A stretch of 64,000 nt of DNA from Lichenicola sp050954785 (lineage in GTDB: Bacteria; Pseudomonadota; Alphaproteobacteria; Acetobacterales; Acetobacteraceae): positions 1-64,000 of the forward strand of contig JBPBQO010000192.1 in NCBI GenBank assembly GCA_050954785.1, given 5' to 3'. This document shows, piece by piece, positions 8,505 to 17,468 of the stretch. Position numbers and translations under genes: made by a program. Numbering within the stretch: position 1 is the stretch's first letter; every line of letters starts with the position of its first letter. The notes under the pieces were generated by a model. The model saw only the letters and a program-made list of their open reading frames with translations. It ran no database searches and was not told the origin of the DNA.

Positions 8505-9416
8505 TCACTGCGGGTGGGGCTGAATGGACAGAAACGGCAGCGGTGCCTGGCCGCTCATGTAGGTCGGCAACACGCCGTTCCACCGCTGCATCGCCGTGAG
8601 CTGCAGAAGTTCCGGGCTCAGCGCGGCCTGCTTTGCTTTGTAGGCCTGGGCGTCGGCATTGGCCTGCAGGATGGTCGCCTTGGCCTGACCTTCAGCCGTC
8701 GCGACTGTCGCGTCAGCGGCGGCCTTGGCCTGAACGACCTGCGCCTGCGAGGATGTCTGTGTCTGCTCCAGGGTATATTTCGCCTGCAGAGCCTGCTGCT
8801 GCGCGATCTGCTTCGCCTCGATCGCCTGGTCGTATTGCTGCGAGAACGTCAGGTTGGTGATGTTCACCCCGCCCAGGCTGACCAGCACATGGTATCGGCC
8901 GAAATCTTTCAGGATGATCGTGGCGATTTCCTCCGCCACGGAAGCGCGCTCGGTGACGAGCTGCTGTGCATCGTATTTGCTGATGACGGCCTTCATGTCG
9001 TTCGCAACGATCGGAGCCAGGATGATCGACTGCAGCGCGTCCAGGCTCCGGTAATTCTGGTAGATTACATCGGCAAATCCCGGATCGATGCTCCAGGTCA
9101 CGGCGGTACGCGTCGTGACGTTCTGCTGGTCATGGGTCGCCGCCGTTTCGTCCGTGACCGACGTGTTCGGCTGGACGCTTATTTCATGGATTGCCGAGAT
9201 GAACGGCGTCGTGAAGTGCAGACCAGGATCCAGCTGCTCATGCTGGATGGCGCCGAACACCGTCTTGACCCCGATGTAGCCGGACGAAACGGAATAGAAC
9301 GGGTTGAGGGCGATGACGCCGACCACGAGGACTGCAACGACGATGGCGCCGCCGATGAGAGGAACGCGACTGCGGGAACCGGGCGTGCCCACGTCTATGA
9401 AGGATGAAGGTCTCAA
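8505..9416 (-). CDS. SPFH/prohibitin-family membrane protein
   Basis: A 303-residue protein with one N-terminal membrane helix (VPLIGGAIVVAVLVVGVIAL), then an SPFH (band 7) domain from about residue 40 to 200 (GYIGVKTVFGAI, ATHDQQNVTTRTAVTWSI), then an Ala/Gln/Lys-rich coiled coil (about 205-265, KQIAQQQALQAKYTLEQTQT). Relatives assemble in membrane microdomains or regulate FtsH-type proteases (HflK/HflC, prohibitin). No ATG lies before the membrane helix, and a TTG at 9416 preceded by GGAG at seven-base spacing is the best start. It is a single-gene unit. Confidence 0.85.
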   Translation of the reverse strand: MRPSSFIDVGTPGSRSRVPLIGGAIVVAVLVVGVIALNPFYSVSSGYIGVKTVFGAIQHEQLDPGLHFTTPFISAIHEISVQPNTSVTDETAATHDQQNVTTRTAVTWSIDPGFADVIYQNYRSLDALQSIILAPIVANDMKAVISKYDAQQLVTERASVAEEIATIILKDFGRYHVLVSLGGVNITNLTFSQQYDQAIEAKQIAQQQALQAKYTLEQTQTSSQAQVVQAKAAADATVATAEGQAKATILQANADAQAYKAKQAALSPELLQLTAMQRWNGVLPTYMSGQAPLPFLSIQPHPQ

Positions 9417-9926
9417 GACTTTTCTCCGATGTCTCAGCCAGTCCAGCGGGCCAGGTAGGTCATGCACGCACTTCGCGCAGGCGTGACCCACATCGTAACA
9501 AAGCCTGGCGGTAAGCGGCTGTCCAGCAGATGCTCCCGCGTGAGCGCCGACACAGCGTGGACACCCACGCGAGCCCGGACCTGGGATCAAGCCGGGTGCC
9601 GGTCCGTGGAATGCAAGGCATCCGGATAGGGGAGGCGGTCAAACGTTCAGGGCGCAAGGCTACAGGTCGTGAGGACCAGGTCCAAGCCGGATCCTGCGTC
9701 GCGTTCCGTTGCCGAGAAGCGCACGAGCGACCGGCCAACATTACGTGTGCAGGCGCCCGCACTGGCCATGATGTCGGCGTGTCGAACAAATCCCATCGGA
9801 TAACGATGTCGCCCGTCCACCGACGTGACAACTCGATCGAGAATATACAGAACCTGGATTTATAATTCGTCTGTCGATTTCGGTCGGCCGGCAACGTTTC
9901 TCTGGCGTGTGACATGGAATATTCCG
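9417..9926. other. Gene-free stretch between divergent genes, 510 bp
   Basis: The spacer between the SPFH gene and the histidine phosphatase gene. Several open frames exist but none looks coding. It presumably carries both promoters; no clear -35/-10 pair was identified. Confidence 0.45.
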
Positions 9927-10529
9927 ATGCCGATCAAGCTGAAATTGTTGACCCACGCCATGACCGCGACGATGCGTGTCGCAGGCTTCCCGGATGACGG
10001 GCCGATCGAGGCGCGAACATCATTGGAACTGGCGTCCCGATCGCACAGGCCCGGTCGACCGGATCGGTGCCGGACCGCACCCGAACTGAGGACACGGCAA
10101 ACCGCCGAGTGCCTGGGCTTCGCGCCGGTCATCGATCCATTGCTTCGCGAATGCGATTACGGACGCTGGCGGGGTCGCACGTTCGCCGATATCCAGCGGA
10201 CCGAGGAGGCGTCTCTCGCGGCCTGGATGAGCGATCCGACCGAGGCTCCGCATGGTGGCGAGAGCCTGGAAGAGGTTTCTGCACGATGCAGCGCATGGCT
10301 CGCGCAGCAAGCGGATGGGGCGGGACATTGGCTGGTAATAACGCATGCCTCGATCGTTCGCCTGGTGATGATGCAGGTGCTCGATGCGCCATTATCCGCA
10401 TTCTGGCATATCGATGCGAAGCCGCTCGCGGGTATCGTCCTGTCCTTCAATGGTAAGTGGCGCCTGCAACTATCCGACGACCTTGCAGGCCTTTCCAAGG
10501 ACGTTGGCGAGCATTCGGACGAATGGTAG
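9927..10529 (+). CDS. Histidine phosphatase superfamily protein with altered RHG motif
   Basis: A 200-residue protein of the phosphoglycerate-mutase-like fold. The usual LLRHG opening reads LLTHAMTAT (residues about 6-14), so the catalytic His is kept but the flanking Arg and Gly are replaced. Later family landmarks are present: a TAPELRTRQTAE region, ECDYGRWRGRTFADI, GESLEEVSAR and ITHASIVR with the second His. The start at 9927 puts the motif at the normal distance from the N terminus. The lost Arg normally binds phosphate, so it may act on another substrate or be inactive. No operon partner. Confidence 0.8.
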   Translation: MPIKLKLLTHAMTATMRVAGFPDDGPIEARTSLELASRSHRPGRPDRCRTAPELRTRQTAECLGFAPVIDPLLRECDYGRWRGRTFADIQRTEEASLAAWMSDPTEAPHGGESLEEVSARCSAWLAQQADGAGHWLVITHASIVRLVMMQVLDAPLSAFWHIDAKPLAGIVLSFNGKWRLQLSDDLAGLSKDVGEHSDEW

Positions 10530-10880
10530 CCGATGCCGGCGCAGACAGAGTGACATACCGGCATCACAGCACGTTGACGCGCGCCGCGTGCACGCAGCGT
10601 CCTGACTTCATGCATCACGCCGACATCTGCCTGGTTCGGTGAGTACGTAATCTTGCGACCAGACTCGCCACCTCCTCACGCACGCGGAAGTCAGACACCC
10701 ACTGGCCGGCAAGTCGAATCATCCTGTGGCGGCAGTATTGGAGGCTTCCACAATCAAGCACGCCCAGAGTTTTGAGAACAAACCGTGATTATCAGGTCGG
10801 ATACACCCAGATCACCTGTAATGGCTTCCGAATCGGGGCAGGGCGTTGGTAAGCTCGGTCGGATGTCAGGCGAGATCGAG
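10530..10880. other. Gene-free stretch, 351 bp
   Basis: The spacer between the phosphatase gene and the small hypothetical gene. I see no gene, strong hairpin or repeat in it. Confidence 0.45.
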
Positions 10881-11111
10881 ATGACCACCCAAGCCATTTT
10901 TTCAGTCGCACCGGTCGATCCCGTCAAGGGAACGCAGCATCGCAAGGCCGTGCACAACCTGACCTACGAAGACGCCGTCCGGTTGCTGATCATCCAGCAT
11001 GACGCAGCCGCTGCGGCCGCGAACGAGGCTGTCGGCGTCGCGGAAGGTTTCGGATCGGGATCCCACATGAACTTCGTCACCGGCAAGATAGCAGTCGTCA
11101 TCCGGCACTGA
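10881..11111 (+). CDS. Small hypothetical protein
   Basis: A 76-residue protein (TTQAIFSVAPVDPVKGTQHRK ... KIAVVIRH) with balanced composition, predicted mixed alpha/beta, and no motif I recognise. An Ala-rich helix occupies the middle. Either ATG 10881 or the in-frame ATG 10863 could start it; neither has a strong ribosome site. It converges with the acylase gene at 11158. Called mainly because composition and codon pattern look natural. Confidence 0.45.
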   Translation: MTTQAIFSVAPVDPVKGTQHRKAVHNLTYEDAVRLLIIQHDAAAAAANEAVGVAEGFGSGSHMNFVTGKIAVVIRH

Positions 11112-11157
11112 CCCCCGGGGGAAACCGGTTTGCTATATCGCTGTCGCATCGGCAGGC

Positions 11158-13371
11158 TCACCGATCGAGCCCGGTTCCGGGTTGCAGGATCGTTTCATAC
11201 TCCGACCAGGCTTTGACCGTTTCCGACCGTAACGGCAGCCTCACATAGTCTCCACGTCGCCACAGCGGCGTCAGGTCGTCGAAGTTCTCGCTGTTGAACC
11301 AGCCATCCTGGCCGCCGAGCAGGACCATCAGGTTGGCGTCCGGATTGGACAGGTCCGAGATGTGGCGTGCGCACGAACCGAAGCGTGCATGATGCGGCCG
11401 CGTGCCGACGGGGTGGCTGGACTTGTGCACGGTATTGTTGCCGCCATCGGTCGGGAACGCCGGCCGCCGATAGCGATGGCCGATCAACGGCAGCCTTCCC
11501 AGCGGATGTGTCAGTTCGATGCGATGCATCCCGCCCCAATCATGCAGACGCTGAAACCGCCGCGCCGCCGGCGCGATCGCCCGGGCGAGCGCCCGACCCA
11601 GCGTCCCGGCCGGCAACGCCTCGAGATCGTCGGCAAGCAGCGTCTGCGTCATCCAGACGGCGTCATAGGCCCGGCGCGACGGTAGCCCGCGCAACCGGGC
11701 AGCGGTGCTGCCGAGCAGAAGTTCGAACGCCAGCGCCCCTCTCGATCGCGCTGAGTACAGTCCGTCCCACGCGCCGAACAGCGCCAATAGCGCCTGCTGG
11801 CCGGCTGGCCGCTGCCGGACGACGATGTGGGCGCACAGCAAGTCCCGGAGTGCCAGGCCGCGCGCGCTCGCCACGTCCGATTGGATTTCGGCAAGCCTAT
11901 CGACACCGACGGCGCCGCCGCCGTCGAGCAACGTCGTAATTCGCTCGGCGCGATCCGATGGCGAGAAGAAGAACCCCGCCGGCACGATGTTGCCCTCCGG
12001 CGCTTGGTTCGCCGAAACCACGTAGGGATGGCGCGGGCTGGTCCGGATCGGCAAGTCCGATGCATCGACATGCGATCCCCACGCGGCCTCGCCGGCCAGC
12101 TTCAGGGTCAGGTCGGCGGGCGGGATCAGCGGGCGGGCGGGCAGATGGGCCGCCAGCAGATGGCCGACCTGACCGTCGCGTCCGGCAAACACCATGTTCA
12201 GGCCGGATACGCCGAAGCCCTTCAACGCCGCCCGGAAACCCGGCCAGTCGCGGCAGCGCGCCACGGCCAGCATGGCGGTCAGCTCATCGCTCGGAGTGTG
12301 CCCCATCCAGCGCAACGCCAGACGCCGGGGCGACGGCAGCAGCAGCCCATCGGATACCAGCGGACCATGCCTGGTGCGTCGCAACCGGACCCGCCGGTTT
12401 GTGGCACCACGCACATGGATCGTCTCGAACCGCTCCGCGATCGCATCGTCCGGCAGGCCGTCGATCTCGAACAGGTCGCTGCTCTGCGCGTGCAGGCTGG
12501 TGCCGCCCCACGCGGCATCCGGGTTGCGGCCCAGCGCCATGAACGGCAGCCCCGGCATCATCATGCCGACGCACTCATATCCCGCCGAACGCATGCCGAC
12601 GATCATCCATGGGTTCGGCATTCCGTAGGGCAGGTGCGGATCGCTGGCGATCAGCGCCGCACCGGTCGCGGTTCGCGCGCCCGACACCGCGGCTGCGTTG
12701 CTGCCGGCCCGCGCCATGCTGCCGGTGATGCGCGCCACGAGCGAGCCGGGAACCGGGTCCGCTGGCGCTCCGCCGGCCAGCAGGCGTGGCCACAGGGAAG
12801 CCCAGTCGCCCGGTGCCATCCGCCTGCGGATACGCAGCAGCTTCGACCAGATCAGCCAGCTGATGTCCGCCGAGGACAGGCGCATCAATGTCATCAGCTC
12901 GGCCAGCGTCCATGGCTCGGGCCGGATCGCCAGGATGCTGCAATCCCGCGGCAGCACCGCCGCATGCGCCAGATGGTGGTTGATCCCAGCGATGAACCCT
13001 TCCGCCCATTGCAGCGTCGCCGCTGGCAGCATCGCGATCATCTCCGGCACCGCGCGCCCGATTTCCATCATGCGGATGCTCCGGTCGATGCCGATGCCGA
13101 GCGGGCCGATCATCTCCGCGACGCGGCCATGCGCGATCCGTCGCATGGTTTCGATCTGGCCGAGGCGGAGATGCGCGTGCACCGCGCCGAGCGCCACCGC
13201 CAGGTCGGCGTCGCTGTCCGCCTCGATGAACGGGATCTGGTGCCGGTCCCAATGGATCGTGACGGGTCTCGCGACCGGCAGGCCTGTCGTCGGCAGCATG
13301 GCCAGCCGTTCCGCTGTCGAGAGCGGCTTCGGCACCGGTCGCGCGAGGTCGCGCAGGATCATCCCCGCCAT
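11158..13371 (-). CDS. Penicillin-acylase-family Ntn hydrolase (third gene of NRPS operon)
   Basis: A 737-residue Ntn-hydrolase precursor. Alpha-chain region: WDRHQIPFIEADSDADLAVALG and AHLRLGQIETMRR. Autocleavage site: RAGSNAAAVSG, Gly223-Ser224, with Ser224 the expected new N-terminal nucleophile, followed by ALIASDPHLPYGMPNPWM as in the family. Members hydrolyse amide bonds of penicillins, acyl-homoserine lactones or acylated siderophore precursors (PvdQ). No signal peptide is visible, whereas classic penicillin and AHL acylases are periplasmic, so it probably acts in the cytoplasm. It starts 71 bases after the NRPS stop and is probably co-transcribed. It may trim or transfer the acyl part of the NRPS product. 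ATG 13362 is an alternative start. Confidence 0.85.
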   Translation of the reverse strand: MAGMILRDLARPVPKPLSTAERLAMLPTTGLPVARPVTIHWDRHQIPFIEADSDADLAVALGAVHAHLRLGQIETMRRIAHGRVAEMIGPLGIGIDRSIRMMEIGRAVPEMIAMLPAATLQWAEGFIAGINHHLAHAAVLPRDCSILAIRPEPWTLAELMTLMRLSSADISWLIWSKLLRIRRRMAPGDWASLWPRLLAGGAPADPVPGSLVARITGSMARAGSNAAAVSGARTATGAALIASDPHLPYGMPNPWMIVGMRSAGYECVGMMMPGLPFMALGRNPDAAWGGTSLHAQSSDLFEIDGLPDDAIAERFETIHVRGATNRRVRLRRTRHGPLVSDGLLLPSPRRLALRWMGHTPSDELTAMLAVARCRDWPGFRAALKGFGVSGLNMVFAGRDGQVGHLLAAHLPARPLIPPADLTLKLAGEAAWGSHVDASDLPIRTSPRHPYVVSANQAPEGNIVPAGFFFSPSDRAERITTLLDGGGAVGVDRLAEIQSDVASARGLALRDLLCAHIVVRQRPAGQQALLALFGAWDGLYSARSRGALAFELLLGSTAARLRGLPSRRAYDAVWMTQTLLADDLEALPAGTLGRALARAIAPAARRFQRLHDWGGMHRIELTHPLGRLPLIGHRYRRPAFPTDGGNNTVHKSSHPVGTRPHHARFGSCARHISDLSNPDANLMVLLGGQDGWFNSENFDDLTPLWRRGDYVRLPLRSETVKAWSEYETILQPGTGLDR

Positions 13372-13442
13372 GACCGCCAACCCATGCGGCAGGTCCTGCC
13401 AACGACCGTCGATCGGTCCTGTTCTTCCCGGTGGCTCCGGCC

Positions 13443-16400
13443 TCACGCGCTGGTCGCTACGGCGCTTGCGGCCTGCAGATGGGTGCGCAGCACCACGCCG
13501 ACCTGATCCACCGCGCCGGCCGACAGGATTTCCTGATGATGGCAGTCGACCTCGTAAATCGACAGGTTCCGGACCAGCTTCTGCCACACCGATGGCTGGT
13601 ACTCGATGACGCTGTCCAACCCGGTTCCGGTATGGATCGATGCCGACAGGAACACCGCGTCGACGTCGACCGGCTCGGGCGCATAGCGGCGGGCGAGCGC
13701 CAGATTGTTGCCGACCACCTGTTCGAGCCGCGCCACGATGCCGTTGTCGGTCCGCATGATCGCCTGCATGACCGGTTGCGACAGGAGATCGTATTCCACG
13801 CACAGGAAGTCGGCGAGCTCGGCCATCGTGCCTGGCATCGTCTTGCCGGAGCCTTGCGAGTTCTGCTGCAAGCCCAGGAACTGCAACGCCAGCCGGACCT
13901 GCGCCGCCTCGTCGATCGCATCGGCCTCGTCGCCGATCCTGAACGGATAGCTGTCGAGCAGTCCCAGAAAGGCAACCTCGTGGCCGTCTCGCCGAAGCTG
14001 CACGGCCATGGCATGGACCACCAGCCCGCCCAGCGACCAGCCGAGCAGATGGTATGGTCCTTCGGGCTGCAACGTCCGGATCTCTTCCACGTAGCTCAGC
14101 GCCATTTCCTCGATGGTCTGCGGATAGGAGGCATCGGGCGCCATCTGCTGCCCGAGGCCCTTCGCCTGCAGTGCGTACAAGGGGCGTCCGGCATCGACCT
14201 GGGATGTCAGCGCGGCATAGGCCCAGCCGACGCCGGTGATCGGATGGACGCAGAACAAAGGCGGTTTCTCGCCGACCTGACTGAGCGGCAGCAGGGTATC
14301 CAGCGAGCCGGTCGTCCGGCCGCCATCCAGCAGGCGGGCGAGGTCGGCGATCGTGGCGGCGCGGAACAGGCTGTCGAGCGGGATCTCCACCGAGAACGTC
14401 TCGGCGATCTCGACAAGCATTTGCGCTGCAGTCAATGAATCTCCGCCGAGGCCGAAAAAATTGTCGTGTATGCCGATGCTCTGCCGGCCGAGCACGGTTT
14501 GCCAGATCACGAACAACTGCCGCTCGGTTTGCGTTCGCGGCTCCTCCGGCAGGACGACCATCCGGTTGGCCCAGAACGGTTCCGGCAGCGCATTGCGGTC
14601 GATCTTGCCGCTGGCATTGAGCGGCAGCTCATCGAGCGTCATGAACAGCGACGGGATCATGTGGTCTGGGACATGTCGCGACAGATGCTGACGCAGCACC
14701 GCGTCCGACGCACCACCCGGTTTGGAAGAGCCGACCAGATAGGCCACCAGCGCCGGCTCGTCGCGCAGGTCCGACCGCACCGCGACCACCGCATCCGCCA
14801 CCGCCGGGTGACGCTGCAACGCCGTCTCGATCTCGCCCAGCTCGATCCGGTAGCCGCGCAGCTTGACCTGCTGGTCCTGCCGGCCAAGATAAACCAGCAC
14901 TCCGTCCGCCCGCCACCGCGCAAGGTCGCCGGTACGGTAGAGGCGCCCGCCGGGGTTTCCGTTACCGGCGAACGGGTCCGGCCCAAAGCTTTCCGCCGTG
15001 CGCTCGGGCCGGTTAAGGTAGCCATCGGCAACGCCGGCACCACCGATATACAGCATCCCGGTCACCCCTTCCGGTACCGGCTGCATGCGCTCGTCCAGCA
15101 CATACACACGTGTGTTGCGGATAGGCCGGCCGATCGGCGGCGGCTCGATATCGTCGGCCGACAGCCGCATCGCGGTCGACCAGACCGTGGTTTCGGTCGG
15201 GCCGTACATGTTGGTGACCTGCGCGCAGCGGCCGAGCATACGGCCGGCAAGCTCGGCGGACAGCGCCTCGCCGCCAACCAGCGCGTGCACGTCGTCCAGC
15301 ACCGCCGCACGATTGGCTAGCAGGCTACGCCAGAGCGAGGGCGTCGCCTGGAGCAGGGTGATGCGTTGCGCCTGTATCAGCCGGCCCAGTGCCAGCGGAT
15401 CACGCACGGTGCAACTGGTCGCGATCACCGACTGTCCACCGCTTACCAGCGGCAGGAACAGCTCCAGGCCGGCAATGTCGAAGGTGACCGTCGTGACCGA
15501 CAGCAGCCGGTCGTGCTCGCCGGGTTTCAGCACGTCGACCATGCCCAGCAGGAAGTTGGACAGGTTCGCGTGCGACACGGAAACGCCCTTGGGACGTCCG
15601 GTGGAGCCGGACGTATAGATCACGTATGCGGTCGCCGCCGGATCGAGCGGCGCATCCGGTGCGGTCCCGGTGACGATGCTCGAAGGACGGTCCAGCAGAA
15701 GGCATTGCAGGCCCAGTGCCTCGAAGCGGGCGGCATGGCGTTCCACGGTAAGCACGAGGGCAGGGCGGGCGTCCGCCAGGATCATCGCCAGCCGTTCCGG
15801 CGCCCCGTCCGGGTCGATCGGAAGATACGCGGCACCCGCGCGCAGGATCGCCAGCAGCGCCACGGGCAGAAGCTCCGAACGCGGCAGCGCCACGGCCACG
15901 AGCTTGCCGGCGCCGATCCCGGTGCCGGCCAGATGCGCGGCAAGCGCTCCGCTGCGCGCGTCGAGTTCGCGATAGCCGAGTACGCAGCCGGCCTCGGACA
16001 CGACCGCCGGCGCGTCCGGCGTCGCCGATACCTGCCTGCGAAACAATGCGACCACATCCGCATCGTCTGCCTTGGCGACCGGCGCGGTGTCGTTCCACTG
16101 GTGCAGGATGCGCGCGCGGTCATCCTCGCCGAGCAGATCCAGCTCGACGATCGGCACGTCCAGGTCCTGGATTGCCAGAGCGATCAGCCGGCACAGAAGC
16201 TGCTTGTGCCGATCCAGCTCGGCCTGGGAATAAAGCGCCGGGTTCGCGTCCAGATCGATCCGGAGACCGCCGCCATCGTGCCGGTCGTAGACGAAGATGG
16301 TGAGGTCTTCCATCTGGCTGTTGCACAGATTGTCGAGCAGAAGCGGTACGCCATCGAAATCGAAACTGAAGTCGAACGGCTCGATATTGACCCCGATCCG

Positions 16401-17468
16401 GGCGATCTGCTGGCCATGCTTCAGCCGGTTGAGATCGCGACGCAGATCCTCGTAGCGATATTGCTGGTGCCGCAGCGCTTGGCGCACGACGCGGGCGGTC
16501 TGCGCGAACATCGTCGCGACGGTATCGTCCGGTGCGAAACGAAGCCGGATCGGCACCGCATTGGCCACCATTCCCGGGCATCGTCGCATGATGCCGCCGA
16601 ACCGTCCGGTGACCGGCATGCCGAGCACGAGGTCCGATACGCCAGACATGCGTTGATAGTAGATCGCAACGAGCCCGATCAATGCTTGCGGCAAGGTGAT
16701 CGTGGTGCCGGCCAGGCGTTCTCGGAGCTGCGATACCAGCGCATTCGGAAGCTTCGTCGTCGCACGCAGCAAGCCGCCCTGCAGCGGCCGTGTCTCGTGC
16801 GACAGCGTCACCGCATCGGGCAGGTCGGCCAGTTGCGCGTGCCAGTAGGCCCGGTCCTTGATGTAGCGGTCCGAGTCACGATACGTCTCGTCGAAATCCG
16901 CGAGCGCGCGGAGGCTGCTCAATCCGGCCGGTACCGGATCTCGTCCCTGCCGCAGCGCCGAATACAGCTCCGCGACCCGTTGCACGATCATGCCGCCACT
17001 GTATCCATCGAGCACGATATGATGCGCGCGATGATACCAATACCAGGATCGGTCCGATAGCTTGAGAACGGCGCTGAACCAGAGCGGTCCATTCTCGAAA
17101 TTCGGTCTTCCGGACAATTCGTTCATCATGTAGCGGCGTGCGGCGCCACGCGGATCCGTCTCGCCGGAAAAATCGTGCAGGTCGATCGGATGGCCATAGG
17201 TCGGCATCACGATTTGCCGCGGCAGGCCGACGCCGCGCACCAGGCGCACGCGCGTCGTCTCGACTTCCTGCGTCAGCAACAGCAGCGCCTTCCGGAGCAG
17301 AACGGGATCGATCGCGCCATCCAGCTCGATCGCTTCGGCAACGTTGAAGATCGCACCGGGTGGCGCCAACTGCTCCCCGACCCACATTCCGCGCTGAGCG
17401 GTCGAGAGCGGCAACGTGGTACTCTCGGCCATGATCACCTCGGGTTCGATTGCCGGGAACATCAGCAT
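13443..17468 (-). CDS. Single-module non-ribosomal peptide synthetase, C-A-T-TE
   Basis: A 1341-residue EntF-like synthetase. Condensation domain, about residues 15-440, with HHIVLDG near 150; its opening LPLSTAQRGMWVGEQL resembles EntF. Adenylation domain, about 460-960, with YTSGSTGRPKG, NMYGPTETT, YRTGDLARW and the Lys motif LNASGKIDRN. Carrier domain with LGGDS, Ser1011 as phosphopantetheine site. Thioesterase with GWSLGG, Ser1145, and a late His in CHHQE. Specificity residues read by alignment to GrsA give D-I-L-Q-L-G-M-V-W-K, close to recalled glycine codes. The start overlaps the glycosyltransferase stop (TGATG); ATG 17432 is an alternative. No MbtH-like protein, aryl ligase or phosphopantetheinyl transferase lies in the window. 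Confidence 0.95.
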   Translation of the reverse strand: MLMFPAIEPEVIMAESTTLPLSTAQRGMWVGEQLAPPGAIFNVAEAIELDGAIDPVLLRKALLLLTQEVETTRVRLVRGVGLPRQIVMPTYGHPIDLHDFSGETDPRGAARRYMMNELSGRPNFENGPLWFSAVLKLSDRSWYWYHRAHHIVLDGYSGGMIVQRVAELYSALRQGRDPVPAGLSSLRALADFDETYRDSDRYIKDRAYWHAQLADLPDAVTLSHETRPLQGGLLRATTKLPNALVSQLRERLAGTTITLPQALIGLVAIYYQRMSGVSDLVLGMPVTGRFGGIMRRCPGMVANAVPIRLRFAPDDTVATMFAQTARVVRQALRHQQYRYEDLRRDLNRLKHGQQIARIGVNIEPFDFSFDFDGVPLLLDNLCNSQMEDLTIFVYDRHDGGGLRIDLDANPALYSQAELDRHKQLLCRLIALAIQDLDVPIVELDLLGEDDRARILHQWNDTAPVAKADDADVVALFRRQVSATPDAPAVVSEAGCVLGYRELDARSGALAAHLAGTGIGAGKLVAVALPRSELLPVALLAILRAGAAYLPIDPDGAPERLAMILADARPALVLTVERHAARFEALGLQCLLLDRPSSIVTGTAPDAPLDPAATAYVIYTSGSTGRPKGVSVSHANLSNFLLGMVDVLKPGEHDRLLSVTTVTFDIAGLELFLPLVSGGQSVIATSCTVRDPLALGRLIQAQRITLLQATPSLWRSLLANRAAVLDDVHALVGGEALSAELAGRMLGRCAQVTNMYGPTETTVWSTAMRLSADDIEPPPIGRPIRNTRVYVLDERMQPVPEGVTGMLYIGGAGVADGYLNRPERTAESFGPDPFAGNGNPGGRLYRTGDLARWRADGVLVYLGRQDQQVKLRGYRIELGEIETALQRHPAVADAVVAVRSDLRDEPALVAYLVGSSKPGGASDAVLRQHLSRHVPDHMIPSLFMTLDELPLNASGKIDRNALPEPFWANRMVVLPEEPRTQTERQLFVIWQTVLGRQSIGIHDNFFGLGGDSLTAAQMLVEIAETFSVEIPLDSLFRAATIADLARLLDGGRTTGSLDTLLPLSQVGEKPPLFCVHPITGVGWAYAALTSQVDAGRPLYALQAKGLGQQMAPDASYPQTIEEMALSYVEEIRTLQPEGPYHLLGWSLGGLVVHAMAVQLRRDGHEVAFLGLLDSYPFRIGDEADAIDEAAQVRLALQFLGLQQNSQGSGKTMPGTMAELADFLCVEYDLLSQPVMQAIMRTDNGIVARLEQVVGNNLALARRYAPEPVDVDAVFLSASIHTGTGLDSVIEYQPSVWQKLVRNLSIYEVDCHHQEILSAGAVDQVGVVLRTHLQAASAVATSA

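Noticed and set aside
8113..8523. 136-codon plus-strand ORF between the GT2 and SPFH genes
   Set aside because: No ribosome site, rare composition and no domain; the part after codon 60 is Arg/Pro/Ser-rich and matches shadow ORFs of GC-rich DNA.
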